Assembly (NCBI GenBank): GCA_002407045.1
Contig: DHKB01000061.1
Coordinates: 22,569-82,034 of the forward strand
DNA length: 59,466 nucleotides
Origin: Candidatus Bruticola papionis
GTDB lineage: Bacteria > Vulcanimicrobiota > Xenobia > Xenobiales > Xenobiaceae
Reading direction: 5' to 3'
The first letter of the stretch is position 1. The number at the start of each line of letters is the position of its first letter. The notes beneath the pieces are model-generated. The model ran no database searches and was not told the DNA's origin. It worked only from the letters and a program-made list of their open reading frames with translations. The position numbers were made by a program, and so were the translations under genes. Positions 50,395 through 59,376 of this stretch are shown piece by piece.

Positions 50395-52587
50395 TTACCA
50401 GATCTTGTTGCGCTGGTCGGCAGGACGGCACATGGGAGAGCCTTCGGGAATATCAAAAGCTTTGAAGAAAGCTTCCATGTTGGAGAGTGGGCCGTTGACG
50501 CGCCACATAGCCGTGGGGTGCGGGTCGGTATTGATTTGCAATTTCTCCATCTCGGGACTGATATTGATAGCCCAAATTTTAGCATAATTGAGGAAGAAAC
50601 GCTGAGCAGGAGTGTAACCGTTAATGACAGGGCCTTCTTTGCCGTTAAGCGATTTCTGATAAGCACCCCAAGAAAGAGCTAAACCGCTTAAGTCGGCAAT
50701 AGATTCGCCCAGAACAAGTTTGCCATTCAAATGCTGTCCTTGAACAACATAAGAAGAGAACTGATCTTCTACGCCTTTAGTGAGCTTGTCAAATTTAGCT
50801 TTATCTTCGGCAGTCCACCAGTTGCGCAAGTTGCCTTGACCGTCATATTGAGCACCTTGATCATCGAAACCATGGCTAATTTCGTGGCCAATTACCATAC
50901 CAATACCGCCATAATTTGTTGCATCATCAGCATTAGGATCAAAGAACGGAGGCTGCAAAATACCGGCTGGGAAGACGATCTCATTATCGCTGGGGGCGTA
51001 ATAGGCGTTCACTTCCTGAGGAGTCATATACCAATCGTTAGGATCGATAGGCTTGCCGATCTTGGCCAAGCTGCGCTGCTTCTCGAAGCGTTCGGCATTG
51101 CGCATATTGTCATAGTAAGAATCGGTAATGGTAAGTTTAGAGTAATCGCGAGGTACGTCGGGATAGCCGATCTTAGCTCGGAAAGAGTGCAACTTCTTCA
51201 AAGCTTCTTGCTTGGTAGTTTCACTCATCCAGTCTAAGCGAGGAATATCTTCGGCCATATAAGCGGTGATATTCTTTACCATATCGAGCACTTTTTGCTT
51301 AGCTTCGGGAGGGAAAGCTCTCTTAACGTAAAGCTGGCCTAAGCCTTGGCCCATTAAATTATCTACTACGCCAGTAACTCTCTTCCAACGAGGCTTCATA
51401 ACTTTAATGCCGCGTAAGGTCTTGCTGTAGAAATTGAAGGAACACTCTTCAAATTCTTTGGTAAGGTAAGGAGCTCCGGAAGAAATTATTCTCCAGGCCA
51501 AGTAATCTTTGTGTTTGGCCAAAAGGGACTTGTCAGCCAAAAGACCGTTGACGGACTTCATAAAGTCGGGGCCGGTAACGTTAATTTCTTTGGGAACGTC
51601 GATACCTAAAGTTTTGTAATAGCTGTTCCACTCGATAGCCGGAGTGATCTTGGCCAACCTGTCTTGGCTCATCATATGGTACATTTTCTGCGGATCGCGC
51701 ATTTCGGCAGCAGGCAGAGAGGCCTTAGCTAAACGAGTTTCAATGTCCATAACGTTGCGGGCAGCTTTACTAGCTTCGCGAGCAGAGTAACCAGCTAACT
51801 TGAACATATTGGTCATAAAGTTGACGTATTGGGAGCGTAATTGCTTAGACTGATTGTCTGTACGCATATAATAATCGCGCTCGGGCAATCCTAAACCGGC
51901 TTGCCAAATAGTTGCTACAATTTTTCTGCTGTTTTTGTCATCTTGAGCAGAATCCAAGCTAAAGTACGGATTTAAGCCGCGGCTGTGCTGATAAGCTATC
52001 ATATTAAGCAAGGCGGTGGAATCTTTAATATCCTGAACGTCTTTAAGCTCACTCTTTAAAGGAGCAATACCTACTTGCTCGCGGGCTTTTTCGTTCATAC
52101 CGCTCTTGTAGAGTCTGCCTAACTTAGTTTCCAATTCGGTCTTAGGGTTGGCGGCAGCTTCTTCCAAAATTTCGTGCAAAATTTTGGAATTATTATCAGC
52201 TAAAATAGTAAAAGTGCCCCAACGAGCTTGATCGCCGGGAATAGGATTGGCTTTTTTCCAACCACCTACAGCATACTCATAAAAGTTATCGCTAGGTTTA
52301 ACCGAACGATCAAAATCTTGCTCAGTTACGCCGCTGCTAGTTCTGGAATCAACTTTGGCTTCAGTTTTTGACTTAGTGCCGCAATTAGTTTCAGCTTTGG
52401 TGCAACAGCAGTTAGAAGCTGTTTTAGAGCAAGCACAAGCAGAATCGTCTTTGGTACAGCAGCAACCAGCTTTTTTACCACATTCTCCAGCCTGAGGAGT
52501 TGCGTCTGCATAAGCGGGCTGAATAGCTACAGTAGCCAACATTAAGCCACACATAGCTGCCGCTTTTTTCCATTGATTGATATTCAT
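50395..52587 (-). CDS. Secreted M13-family zinc metallopeptidase with Cys-rich linker
   Basis: A 730-residue neprilysin/PepO-like zinc peptidase. The Sec signal ends at about residue 28 (MCGLMLATVAIQPAYADA). A Cys-rich linker (residues about 33-70) with ten Cys in CC and C-x-C groupings follows, not found in ordinary M13 enzymes. The peptidase domain shows NAYYAPSDNEIVFPAGIL, the zinc motif HEISH near residue 567, the third ligand in GESIADLSG near residue 627, and the C-terminal motif. It would cleave oligopeptides in the periplasm or outside. The linker may bind metals or crosslink. Start is conserved after the signal peptide. Confidence 0.92.
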   Translation of the reverse strand: MNINQWKKAAAMCGLMLATVAIQPAYADATPQAGECGKKAGCCCTKDDSACACSKTASNCCCTKAETNCGTKSKTEAKVDSRTSSGVTEQDFDRSVKPSDNFYEYAVGGWKKANPIPGDQARWGTFTILADNNSKILHEILEEAAANPKTELETKLGRLYKSGMNEKAREQVGIAPLKSELKDVQDIKDSTALLNMIAYQHSRGLNPYFSLDSAQDDKNSRKIVATIWQAGLGLPERDYYMRTDNQSKQLRSQYVNFMTNMFKLAGYSAREASKAARNVMDIETRLAKASLPAAEMRDPQKMYHMMSQDRLAKITPAIEWNSYYKTLGIDVPKEINVTGPDFMKSVNGLLADKSLLAKHKDYLAWRIISSGAPYLTKEFEECSFNFYSKTLRGIKVMKPRWKRVTGVVDNLMGQGLGQLYVKRAFPPEAKQKVLDMVKNITAYMAEDIPRLDWMSETTKQEALKKLHSFRAKIGYPDVPRDYSKLTITDSYYDNMRNAERFEKQRSLAKIGKPIDPNDWYMTPQEVNAYYAPSDNEIVFPAGILQPPFFDPNADDATNYGGIGMVIGHEISHGFDDQGAQYDGQGNLRNWWTAEDKAKFDKLTKGVEDQFSSYVVQGQHLNGKLVLGESIADLSGLALSWGAYQKSLNGKEGPVINGYTPAQRFFLNYAKIWAINISPEMEKLQINTDPHPTAMWRVNGPLSNMEAFFKAFDIPEGSPMCRPADQRNKIW

Positions 52588-52709
52588 ATATAAGATCCTT
52601 TCGGTTAGATTTTTATTGTCTAGTAGAAAAATTTAATATGCAATAATATGTACGAAAAATCTTACAACAAAACGTAAATCGTATAATAACGATTGGGCTT
52701 TATTGTTTC

Positions 52710-53459
52710 TTATTTTTCTTGTTTAAGACTATCGATTTGATCTTGTAATTCCTGAAATTTTACATAAAGGTGCTTAAACATACCGCCAATATAACCAATT
52801 TCCCAGTCTTCTAGCTGAGCGCGATCTAATATGTCGCTAAATTTAGCTATTTCTTCTAATTTGCTAGCGCCGCGCTGGGGTGGATAGCCCATTTCTCCTA
52901 AATAGTTGCCTACGGCTTTCATTAACTTGAGACGCTTTTCTGCTGAGGCTAACTTCTTTTGCTGAGTGCCAGGGACGCTGTGAGAGCGGCCAAAAAGTTC
53001 ATATAAAGCTAAAGAGACCGAGTGGGAGAGGTTGAGCGATCCTTCACTGGGAATAGTAACTAAACGGTGGCAGCCTTCCAATTCTTCATTAGATAAGCCC
53101 GATTCTTCATTGCCAAATACCAAAGCTACTTTGCCTGGCTGAGCATGGGCATCCAATTCGCCTTTTAAGTCTGGCAATGACAGAAGCTTGTGGCGCTTTT
53201 TGCCATAGCGTCTAGTAAAGCCAAAAGCAAAATTTACATCGGAGAGCGCTTCTTCCAAAGTGGATACTTGTTTAGCCGCTTGTAATACTTCCAAACCATG
53301 GCAAGCCCAATTTTGAGCAGTAATGCCAGGCTGTTTGCGTGGTGAAACTAAAATAAGTTTATTTAAACCAAAACAAGTCATAGAACGAGCGGCCCCGCCC
53401 ATATTGGCCTCGCCCTCAGGGCTGCATAAAACAACGATAGTATCTTTTGCTTCTAACAT
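52710..53459 (-). CDS. trmJ: tRNA (cytidine/uridine-2'-O-)-methyltransferase TrmJ-like
   Basis: A 249-residue SPOUT-family RNA 2'-O-methyltransferase. The N-terminal domain shows the GEANMGGAARSMTCFGLNKL segment, the GFTRR motif and the knot region ALVFGNEESGLSNEELEGCHRL and IPSEGSLNLSHSVSLALYELFGR. A C-terminal helical part (about 70 residues) matches the TrmJ extension, so the likely target is position 32 of tRNA. Plain SpoU members lack this extension. Substrate is inferred from family. It is divergent from the ddl gene. Confidence 0.88.
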   Translation of the reverse strand: MLEAKDTIVVLCSPEGEANMGGAARSMTCFGLNKLILVSPRKQPGITAQNWACHGLEVLQAAKQVSTLEEALSDVNFAFGFTRRYGKKRHKLLSLPDLKGELDAHAQPGKVALVFGNEESGLSNEELEGCHRLVTIPSEGSLNLSHSVSLALYELFGRSHSVPGTQQKKLASAEKRLKLMKAVGNYLGEMGYPPQRGASKLEEIAKFSDILDRAQLEDWEIGYIGGMFKHLYVKFQELQDQIDSLKQEK

Positions 53460-53499
53460 TTTTTTATCACGAAAATTCTATATTTTTTTAGATCGATTA

Positions 53500-53524
53500 T
53501 TTTCGCTTTCTATACAAGCGAAAA
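53500..53524. promoter_or_regulatory. Perfect inverted repeat between divergent genes
   Basis: TTTTCGCTT (53500-53508) and AAGCGAAAA (53516-53524) form a 9-bp perfect inverted repeat with a 7-base centre, between trmJ (-) and ddl (+). It could be an operator or a short hairpin. Confidence 0.4.
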
Positions 53525-53670
53525 GCGAAGCGGTAAAACTTTTGCAGTGTTGCCGTCAAACTCGAGCCGCCAAACTTTAGCGAATATAAGCTGAAAACCT
53601 GCTTTATCACATAAAGAAAAAGAACTGGAGCGGCAGGCTCAAGCCCTTAATTATAGAACAAAGCGCGGCT

Positions 53671-54777
53671 ATGATTAAGAAACTTAATATTTTGGTCGTT
53701 TTTGGTGGAAAGTCGGCCGAGCATGAAATAAGCGTGCTGTCAGCTCGCTCTGTGGCGGCTGCTTTGTCTCCAGAAAAGTATAATGTTTTCCTTGCTGGCA
53801 TCTCTCGTAATGGTCGCTGGGTAATTGGCTCTCAAGCTAAATCGGCTCTGGATAAGGGCGTTGTAGAAGATAGCGAAGAGGGAGAAGCAACTATTCGTCC
53901 CGGTTATCAAGGGCGTTCAGTTGCTGAATATAAAAACAATTCTCACGAATTGTCAGAGCTCAACTTTGACGTAATTTTCCCCGTTTTGCATGGTACTTTC
54001 GGTGAAGATGGCACCATTCAGGGACTTTTTGAAATGGCCGATATTCCTTATGTTGGAGATGGCGTTTTAGCTTCGGCTATTGGTATGGACAAAGCCGTTA
54101 TTAAAGACGTTTGGGCTCACAACGGGTTGCCAGTTTTGCCTAGCGTAACTTTACTGCGTTCTGCTATTGAAACAAACTTAGATAAATGTGTAGAAAAAGC
54201 GCTTAAAAAGCCTGGCTTACCTTGCTTTGTCAAACCTTCCAATGCTGGCTCAAGTGTAGGCATTAGCAAAGCTGAAACAGAAGAAGAATTGCGCCAATCT
54301 TTAGTGTTGGCAGCCAAATTTGACCGTAAAGTTTTGGTAGAAGCTGCTTGTCAAGCTCCACGTGAAATTGAAATTGGTGTAATAGGTAATGATGTTCCGG
54401 AATGCTCTGTACCCGGCGAAATTACTTACAGCAGCAAATTTTACGATTACAGCACCAAATACAAAAATGACGGCTCTCCGCAATTGCTTATTCCTGCGCC
54501 ACTGCCAAGCGAAACTGTTATGGAGATTAAGAGATTAGCCAAAAAAGCTTGGACTGCCGCAGATCTAAATGGTTTAGCTCGTATCGACTTCCTTATGGAT
54601 CCTCAAGGCCATATTTGGCTCAATGAAGTCAATACTTTACCTGGCTTTACCCAATTTTCTATGTTTAGCAAGCTTTGGGAAGCTTCTGGCGTGGAATACA
54701 GCGCTCTTTTAGAACGTTTAATCGATTTAGCTATCGAGCGCTATAATGATAAGAAGAGGACGCTTTTCAAACCGTAA
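53671..54777 (+). CDS. ddl: D-alanine--D-alanine ligase
   Basis: A 368-residue ATP-grasp ligase that joins two D-alanines for peptidoglycan. The N-terminus has LVVFGGKSAEHEISVLSARSV. Other landmarks are HGTFGEDGTIQGLFEMADIPYVGDGVLASAIGMDK, KPSNAGSSVGISK and the late LARIDFLMDP and WLNEVNTLPGFTQFSMF, with the metal ligands Asp, Glu and Asn. Length is at the upper end of the family, with a roughly 25-residue insertion in the N-terminal part. Ribosome binding site is weak. The end product fits a wall-bearing bacterium. Confidence 0.95.
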   Translation: MIKKLNILVVFGGKSAEHEISVLSARSVAAALSPEKYNVFLAGISRNGRWVIGSQAKSALDKGVVEDSEEGEATIRPGYQGRSVAEYKNNSHELSELNFDVIFPVLHGTFGEDGTIQGLFEMADIPYVGDGVLASAIGMDKAVIKDVWAHNGLPVLPSVTLLRSAIETNLDKCVEKALKKPGLPCFVKPSNAGSSVGISKAETEEELRQSLVLAAKFDRKVLVEAACQAPREIEIGVIGNDVPECSVPGEITYSSKFYDYSTKYKNDGSPQLLIPAPLPSETVMEIKRLAKKAWTAADLNGLARIDFLMDPQGHIWLNEVNTLPGFTQFSMFSKLWEASGVEYSALLERLIDLAIERYNDKKRTLFKP

Positions 54778-54832
54778 TTTTACAGCAAAAATCTATTAAG
54801 CGTAGAGCTTATAGTGAAGGCTTGTAACAGCA

Positions 54833-54890
54833 AATTAAGCTTCGTTTTCTTGGCAAAATTGCCCAAAAGAAGACGAAGCTTAATTATTTA
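54833..54890. terminator. Long bidirectional hairpin terminator
   Basis: AATTAAGCTTCGT pairs with ACGAAGCTTAATT (outer ends 54833 and 54885), the stem continuing inward with TTCTT/AAGAA. The T-tract is modest (TTATTTATAA). It lies between ddl (+) and the dehydrogenase gene (-). Confidence 0.7.
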
Positions 54891-54933
54891 TAAAGCGGTT
54901 ACAACAGAGTCCAATATAATCAAGAACTGTGCA

Positions 54934-55986
54934 CTAAAGGTCTGGCTCTATGCCAATTTTAATATCATCTCCTTTAAGTAATATTTTGATCATTTCATCA
55001 TATTTAGAAAGCGGAATTTTTCTTGTAATAATAGGGGAAATATTTATTTTTTTATTGCACAAAAGATCATAAGTCTTTTTCACATATTCCGGTATAAAAT
55101 GAAAAGCGCCTTTAATAGTCAGTCGCCTTTTTGTGATATCGGCTAAAGGCAAATTAAAAGTCGTACCGCCTGCGCAGCCGCCGAAAAGCATAACTTGAGC
55201 TCCGTCATTGGCTAAAGTCAAACTCTCTTCCCAAACTGAAGTTTGGCCTGTACACTCGATAACGATGTCACAATTTTCACCTTGAAAAGCATGGTGTAAT
55301 ATTTCTTTCATTTTAGAAAGTTCTGATGGACACGACTTCTGATCTATAACTACATCGGCTCCCAATTGAGTAGCACATTGCAAGCGCAGTGAACGGCGTC
55401 CCAGAACTACTATCCGTTTGGCCCCTAGCAATTTTATAACTGGAATATACATTAAACCTATAGGGCCAGCTCCAATTATTAAAACATTGCTTTGTCCAGG
55501 CTTTACGTCAATAAAAGATGAGCCATAAACTACACAAGATAGAGGCTCTAAGGCAGCAGCTTCAAAATAGTCTAAATCGCTTGGTTTATGAAAAAGATTT
55601 GTTTTGGCTACATGAGCGGGAATCTTTATATATTGAGCATAGCCGCCGTGCACCATAGTCTCCATAGTATAGGAGCATAAATTGCCTAAGTTGCGTCTAC
55701 AATAATAGCAGTGGCCGCAAGGAGCAGTAGGAGCCAGCATAACCGGATCTCCGACTTTAAAGTTTTTGACGCTACCACTGCCTATTTCGACTATATCGCC
55801 GGAAAATTCATGACCAAAGGGCATTGGCAACTTAAATTTGGGGTGACCGCGTCTAAAAGTTTTTAAGTCGGTACCGCAAGTTAAGGCGGCTTTAATTTTC
55901 AGTACAACTTCTCCGGATTCAGCATGAGGAATGGGCACCTCTTTCAGTTCTACTTTGCCAGGTTCTAAAAGCTGTAACTGACGCAT
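54934..55986 (-). CDS. Zinc-dependent alcohol/polyol dehydrogenase (MDR family)
   Basis: A 350-residue medium-chain dehydrogenase/reductase. The catalytic zinc site shows TCGTDLKTF (Cys) and GHEFSGDI (His, Glu). The structural zinc lobe is CGHCYYCRRNLGNLC. The NAD(P)-binding fold starts GAGPIGLMYIPVIKLLGAKRIVVLGRR; the Arg after the second strand does not settle NAD against NADP. Best relatives by motif are sorbitol/threonine-type dehydrogenases. Substrate cannot be fixed. The terminal C-D-L-like end is normal. It is divergent from the OLD-family gene. Confidence 0.92.
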   Translation of the reverse strand: MRQLQLLEPGKVELKEVPIPHAESGEVVLKIKAALTCGTDLKTFRRGHPKFKLPMPFGHEFSGDIVEIGSGSVKNFKVGDPVMLAPTAPCGHCYYCRRNLGNLCSYTMETMVHGGYAQYIKIPAHVAKTNLFHKPSDLDYFEAAALEPLSCVVYGSSFIDVKPGQSNVLIIGAGPIGLMYIPVIKLLGAKRIVVLGRRSLRLQCATQLGADVVIDQKSCPSELSKMKEILHHAFQGENCDIVIECTGQTSVWEESLTLANDGAQVMLFGGCAGGTTFNLPLADITKRRLTIKGAFHFIPEYVKKTYDLLCNKKINISPIITRKIPLSKYDEMIKILLKGDDIKIGIEPDL

Positions 55987-56052
55987 TTTCTAGGCCTCGT
56001 TGGTATTATTTTTTTTGCTTATTTCTTATAAAGATGGAGCTGAAACAGCTTT

Positions 56053-58182
56053 TTGTTTGGGGTCTTTCTTTTTCCTTCAAATTTGGAAGAAGGCAACGGC
56101 TTAAGCATCGCGAAAAAAAAAGACGTGTTTGTACGTAGTTTGCTTATAGAGAACTTCCGTTCTATAAAAAGAGTTGATATTTCTTTCCAGAGTCGCGTCA
56201 CCGTACTTATTGGAGAAAATGGCTGTGGAAAGTCCAGTATTTTGAACGCTTTAGAAGCTGTTCTGGGGCGCAATGTGCCTAAGGATGGTTTTGATATAAG
56301 TGCTTCCGACTTCCATCGCAATCGTGAAACATTTTATTATGCGACAGCTGCTTCAGAAGATTTACAAACTAAAGAGATGCGCATAATGATCGGCTTTGGG
56401 GGGAGCTTTTCCGGCAACAAAACTGAAGCTATAGATAAACATGCAACTTCAGAATATATGGAAGCTGAAGAAAATGGCTCTCGGGTTTTGCGAGCTGATG
56501 AAGCTAGCGAACTGTATAGGCATACCGCCGAAACAGACAGTTCTTCCTCTGAGGAGGAATCGCTCAAGTCTTTGCAAGAGGAAAGAGCTTGCGCTTCTTA
56601 TAGTAGCTTACAAAAGTTCAAAGATGAGCGCTTTATGACCGATTTACTTATGCGTGGCGGTCGTATGGCTCGAGTACTTAATTTTTACCTTTGCGTAAAA
56701 GCTAGACGCGAGGGAAATCAGGTTTACACTGAGTATCACTTTGAAGATGCCAAACATGAGAAAATTGAATTGGCCGATTCTTTAGAGTACTTAAAAACAA
56801 TTAAGACTGTTTGTCCTTTCTTGCGTATTCGTCCTGGCGCTCTGCTTCCGCCTATTAGAAGTGGCCAAGAACAGCGTCCAGCTCAAGATAAGGTTGATTC
56901 ACTCTTTAGTCAGGCCTATTCTGAATTGACAGAAAATGCCCAATGCTCTGCTCAAGAGTTTATTGCCGCTCATCGTGACGAATTGGAAAGCAACCTGAAC
57001 AATTTGGAAAAAATTTTGGTTCACAATTCTCGCAATGAAACTGAACGTATCGATTCTGCCATTGATGAAGCTGGTGATTTCTCTGACGAGGAAGATTCTA
57101 AACGCGGTCAGGATCGCTACACTCAGATTTTATCTGCTCATAAAGGCGACGGTAGAATCATCAAGGAAAGATTACAAGCACCAATGTCTACGCTCAATCC
57201 GCTAATAGATGGCGATAAACGTGAGCGTGACGATTATGAACGTTTTAGTGCCCTTTTACGCGGCACTGGTGCTAGAAGCTTAGCTATGTTGGCCTTTGCC
57301 GATTCGTTCTTTAAAGCACAATCTCAAGGTTTTGCTGAAGCCAATGATGGCAACGGTGATTATTATCCGTTACTTTCTGTGGAAGATCCTGAGGCTTATT
57401 TGCACCCGCTTATGCTTACGTCTGTCTGGAGCTTGATAGACCGTATGTCGCCGCAGCGTTTGCTTTCTACCAACAATTCCGACTTACTTTCGGCTGTGCC
57501 TTTAACTGGTATTCGCCGTATGGTTCGCTCTCCTGAGGGTATTGCTAGCGTTTACAGAGTAAACTCCGGCCATATTCATATAAATGACTTGCGTCGCATA
57601 GCTTATCATTTACGTATTAGGCGTGGAGCCGCTTTATTTATGCGTTTCTGGCTCTTAGTAGAGGGTGAGACTGAGTGTTGGCTGTTACCAGAAATTGCCA
57701 GAGTTTTGGGCTTTGATCTTTGGAGCGAAGGTATAGAATTGGTCGAATTTGCTCAGTGTGGTTTAGCTCCTTTGGCTAATTTAGCAAATGAGCTGGGCAT
57801 TAGTTGGCATCTTTTAGCCGATGGAGACAAAGCTGGCCATACTTATGGAAAATTGGCTAAGCCTTACGCCGAAGCTGCTGGTTTGGGACGCATCACTGTC
57901 CTAAAAGAAGTAGATATTGAGAATTGCTTCTGGGAAAGCGAGTACGATTATAAAGATGTCTTCCGCAAAATAGCCGGTCCAGCTCAGCAGGGCAGCAAAA
58001 AAGGGGAAAAATCTAAGGATTTAATCAAGCGAGCTATTCGAGTTGCCTCTAAGCCGGGGTTGGCCTTGGCCTTAGGCAAAGCTATGCAAGATAAGGGGCC
58101 GGAAATGGTTCCCGATCAGTTGCGCATGATGATTTATGATGCTGTAGGAACAGCTCGTCGTCAAGGACGCAGACATTCTTAG
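56053..58182 (+). CDS. OLD-family ATPase-TOPRIM nuclease
   Basis: A 709-residue protein of the overcoming-lysogenization-defect family. The ABC-type ATPase starts with LLIENFRSIKRVDI and the Walker A GENGCGKSS near residue 53; Walker B is in VEDPEAYLHP near residue 444. The TOPRIM nuclease follows: Glu in LLVEGETECWLLPEIA near residue 536 and DGD in LADGDKAG near residue 590. Two acidic inserts lie within the ATPase. DNA nicking or defence are known roles. A TTG start at 56053 has GGAG 13 bases upstream; GTG at 56125 gives a shorter, typical N-terminus and is an alternative. There is no UvrD-like partner (Gabija), so this is a stand-alone member. Confidence 0.87.
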   Translation: MFGVFLFPSNLEEGNGLSIAKKKDVFVRSLLIENFRSIKRVDISFQSRVTVLIGENGCGKSSILNALEAVLGRNVPKDGFDISASDFHRNRETFYYATAASEDLQTKEMRIMIGFGGSFSGNKTEAIDKHATSEYMEAEENGSRVLRADEASELYRHTAETDSSSSEEESLKSLQEERACASYSSLQKFKDERFMTDLLMRGGRMARVLNFYLCVKARREGNQVYTEYHFEDAKHEKIELADSLEYLKTIKTVCPFLRIRPGALLPPIRSGQEQRPAQDKVDSLFSQAYSELTENAQCSAQEFIAAHRDELESNLNNLEKILVHNSRNETERIDSAIDEAGDFSDEEDSKRGQDRYTQILSAHKGDGRIIKERLQAPMSTLNPLIDGDKRERDDYERFSALLRGTGARSLAMLAFADSFFKAQSQGFAEANDGNGDYYPLLSVEDPEAYLHPLMLTSVWSLIDRMSPQRLLSTNNSDLLSAVPLTGIRRMVRSPEGIASVYRVNSGHIHINDLRRIAYHLRIRRGAALFMRFWLLVEGETECWLLPEIARVLGFDLWSEGIELVEFAQCGLAPLANLANELGISWHLLADGDKAGHTYGKLAKPYAEAAGLGRITVLKEVDIENCFWESEYDYKDVFRKIAGPAQQGSKKGEKSKDLIKRAIRVASKPGLALALGKAMQDKGPEMVPDQLRMMIYDAVGTARRQGRRHS

Positions 58183-58214
58183 TTTATTAAGTTTAGATAA
58201 GCTAAGCTCTTTAG

Positions 58215-58243
58215 AGCCCGTTTTCATGAGAAAGCGGGCTTTG
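58215..58243 (+). terminator. Rho-independent terminator of the OLD-family gene
   Basis: AGCCCG pairs with CGGGCT (58215-58240), the stem extended by TTTC/GAAA around an ATGA loop, then TTGG. The T-run is short, so termination may be partial. Confidence 0.55.
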
Positions 58244-58348
58244 GTATAAGTTTGTCGCTCTTTGGGCTGGAAAAAATAAATTTTGAACAATGGATAGTTT
58301 GTCTTTTTATGATACAGTTCATCTTTTTGAAGTAGAAGAGAGTATAAA

Positions 58349-59233
58349 ATGCCGGAATTACCTGAAGTAGAAACTATACGTCGCGGTTTAGAAGATAAAT
58401 TGCCTGGACATATTGTCGAGAGTATAGAAATTAAACTTCCTAAATTGCTCATAAATACCGATTCAAAAGGGCTTACGGAAGCTCTAGTGAGACATAAATT
58501 TACTCAGGTACGTCGCTTGGGCAAAATTCTTATTCTTGACAGCGAAAATTACTCTGTTTTAGTGCGTTTAGGCATGACCGGTCAGCTGACTTTTCGTGAC
58601 CTTAATTTGCCTGACACTAATGAATTTACTGTCCATCCTATAACCGGTTTACAGAGAGCTAAAGGACAGTTTGAGCCCGATAAACACACTCATATTATTT
58701 TGTATTTAGATGGCCATACTTCATTATGTTACAGAGACATACGCCAATTTGGTAAGTGGTATCTTTACGCTAAAAATGAACTTAAAAATTCTCCTGAACT
58801 TAATTCTTTAGGGCCGGATCCTTTTGGAAGTGATTATACTATTGATAATTTTGCTAAAGGATTAAAGAAAACATCTAGAGCTATAAAAACAGCTCTTTTA
58901 GATCAATCCATAGTGGCTGGTTTAGGCAATATTTATGCAGATGAAGTTCTTTTTGCAAGTCATATTTTACCGACAAGATCAGCAAAAAGTTTAACTGATT
59001 CTGAAATAGAAGCGATCTTTAATGTGATTAAACCTATTTTGCAAAAATCAATTGATAATCGCGGCACAACATTTTCAGATTATCGAGATGCTGATGGTCA
59101 TAAAGGAAATAATGCAGCTCAACTTAAAGTTTATGGAAGAGGCGGCCAACCTTGTTTGGTTTGTGGTCAAGAACTTCGTAAAGAAACAATAGGCGGCCGC
59201 AGTAGCGTTTATTGTCCTAATTGCCAGCATTAG
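58349..59233 (+). CDS. mutM: Formamidopyrimidine-DNA glycosylase
   Basis: A 294-residue base-excision repair enzyme that removes 8-oxoguanine and formamidopyrimidines and nicks the DNA by beta,delta-elimination. The N-terminal MPELPEVETIRRGL gives the catalytic Pro2 and Glu3. The helix-two-turn-helix has IVAGLGNIYADEVLF and the C-terminal zinc finger is CLVC...CPNC preceded by GRGGQP. All catalytic features are intact. AGAGAG lies upstream of the ATG. It stands with mutL as the second DNA-repair gene here but is not in an operon with it. Confidence 0.96.
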   Translation: MPELPEVETIRRGLEDKLPGHIVESIEIKLPKLLINTDSKGLTEALVRHKFTQVRRLGKILILDSENYSVLVRLGMTGQLTFRDLNLPDTNEFTVHPITGLQRAKGQFEPDKHTHIILYLDGHTSLCYRDIRQFGKWYLYAKNELKNSPELNSLGPDPFGSDYTIDNFAKGLKKTSRAIKTALLDQSIVAGLGNIYADEVLFASHILPTRSAKSLTDSEIEAIFNVIKPILQKSIDNRGTTFSDYRDADGHKGNNAAQLKVYGRGGQPCLVCGQELRKETIGGRSSVYCPNCQH

Positions 59234-59289
59234 AGCTATTATTATTGGCTTAGACTTTGCGTTGAAAGTTCAAAGTTTTATACATATGT

Positions 59290-59351
59290 AAAAAGCCGCC
59301 AGGTTTACCAATTTTTACGATAAGTAAAGTAATAAATTTGACGGCTTTTTC
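59290..59351. terminator. Hairpin terminator between mutM and the last gene
   Basis: AAAAAGCCG near 59290 pairs with CGGCTTTTT at 59342-59350 across a long AT-rich loop that can fold further. A-run and T-run flank it on both sides, so it can serve mutM (+) and the truncated gene (-). Confidence 0.7.
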
Positions 59352-59376
59352 TTTTGGTTTTATTTTGTCAAAATAG

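Noticed and set aside
56053..58182. Gabija defence system
   Set aside because: The UvrD-like partner gene is absent; the neighbours are a dehydrogenase and mutM.
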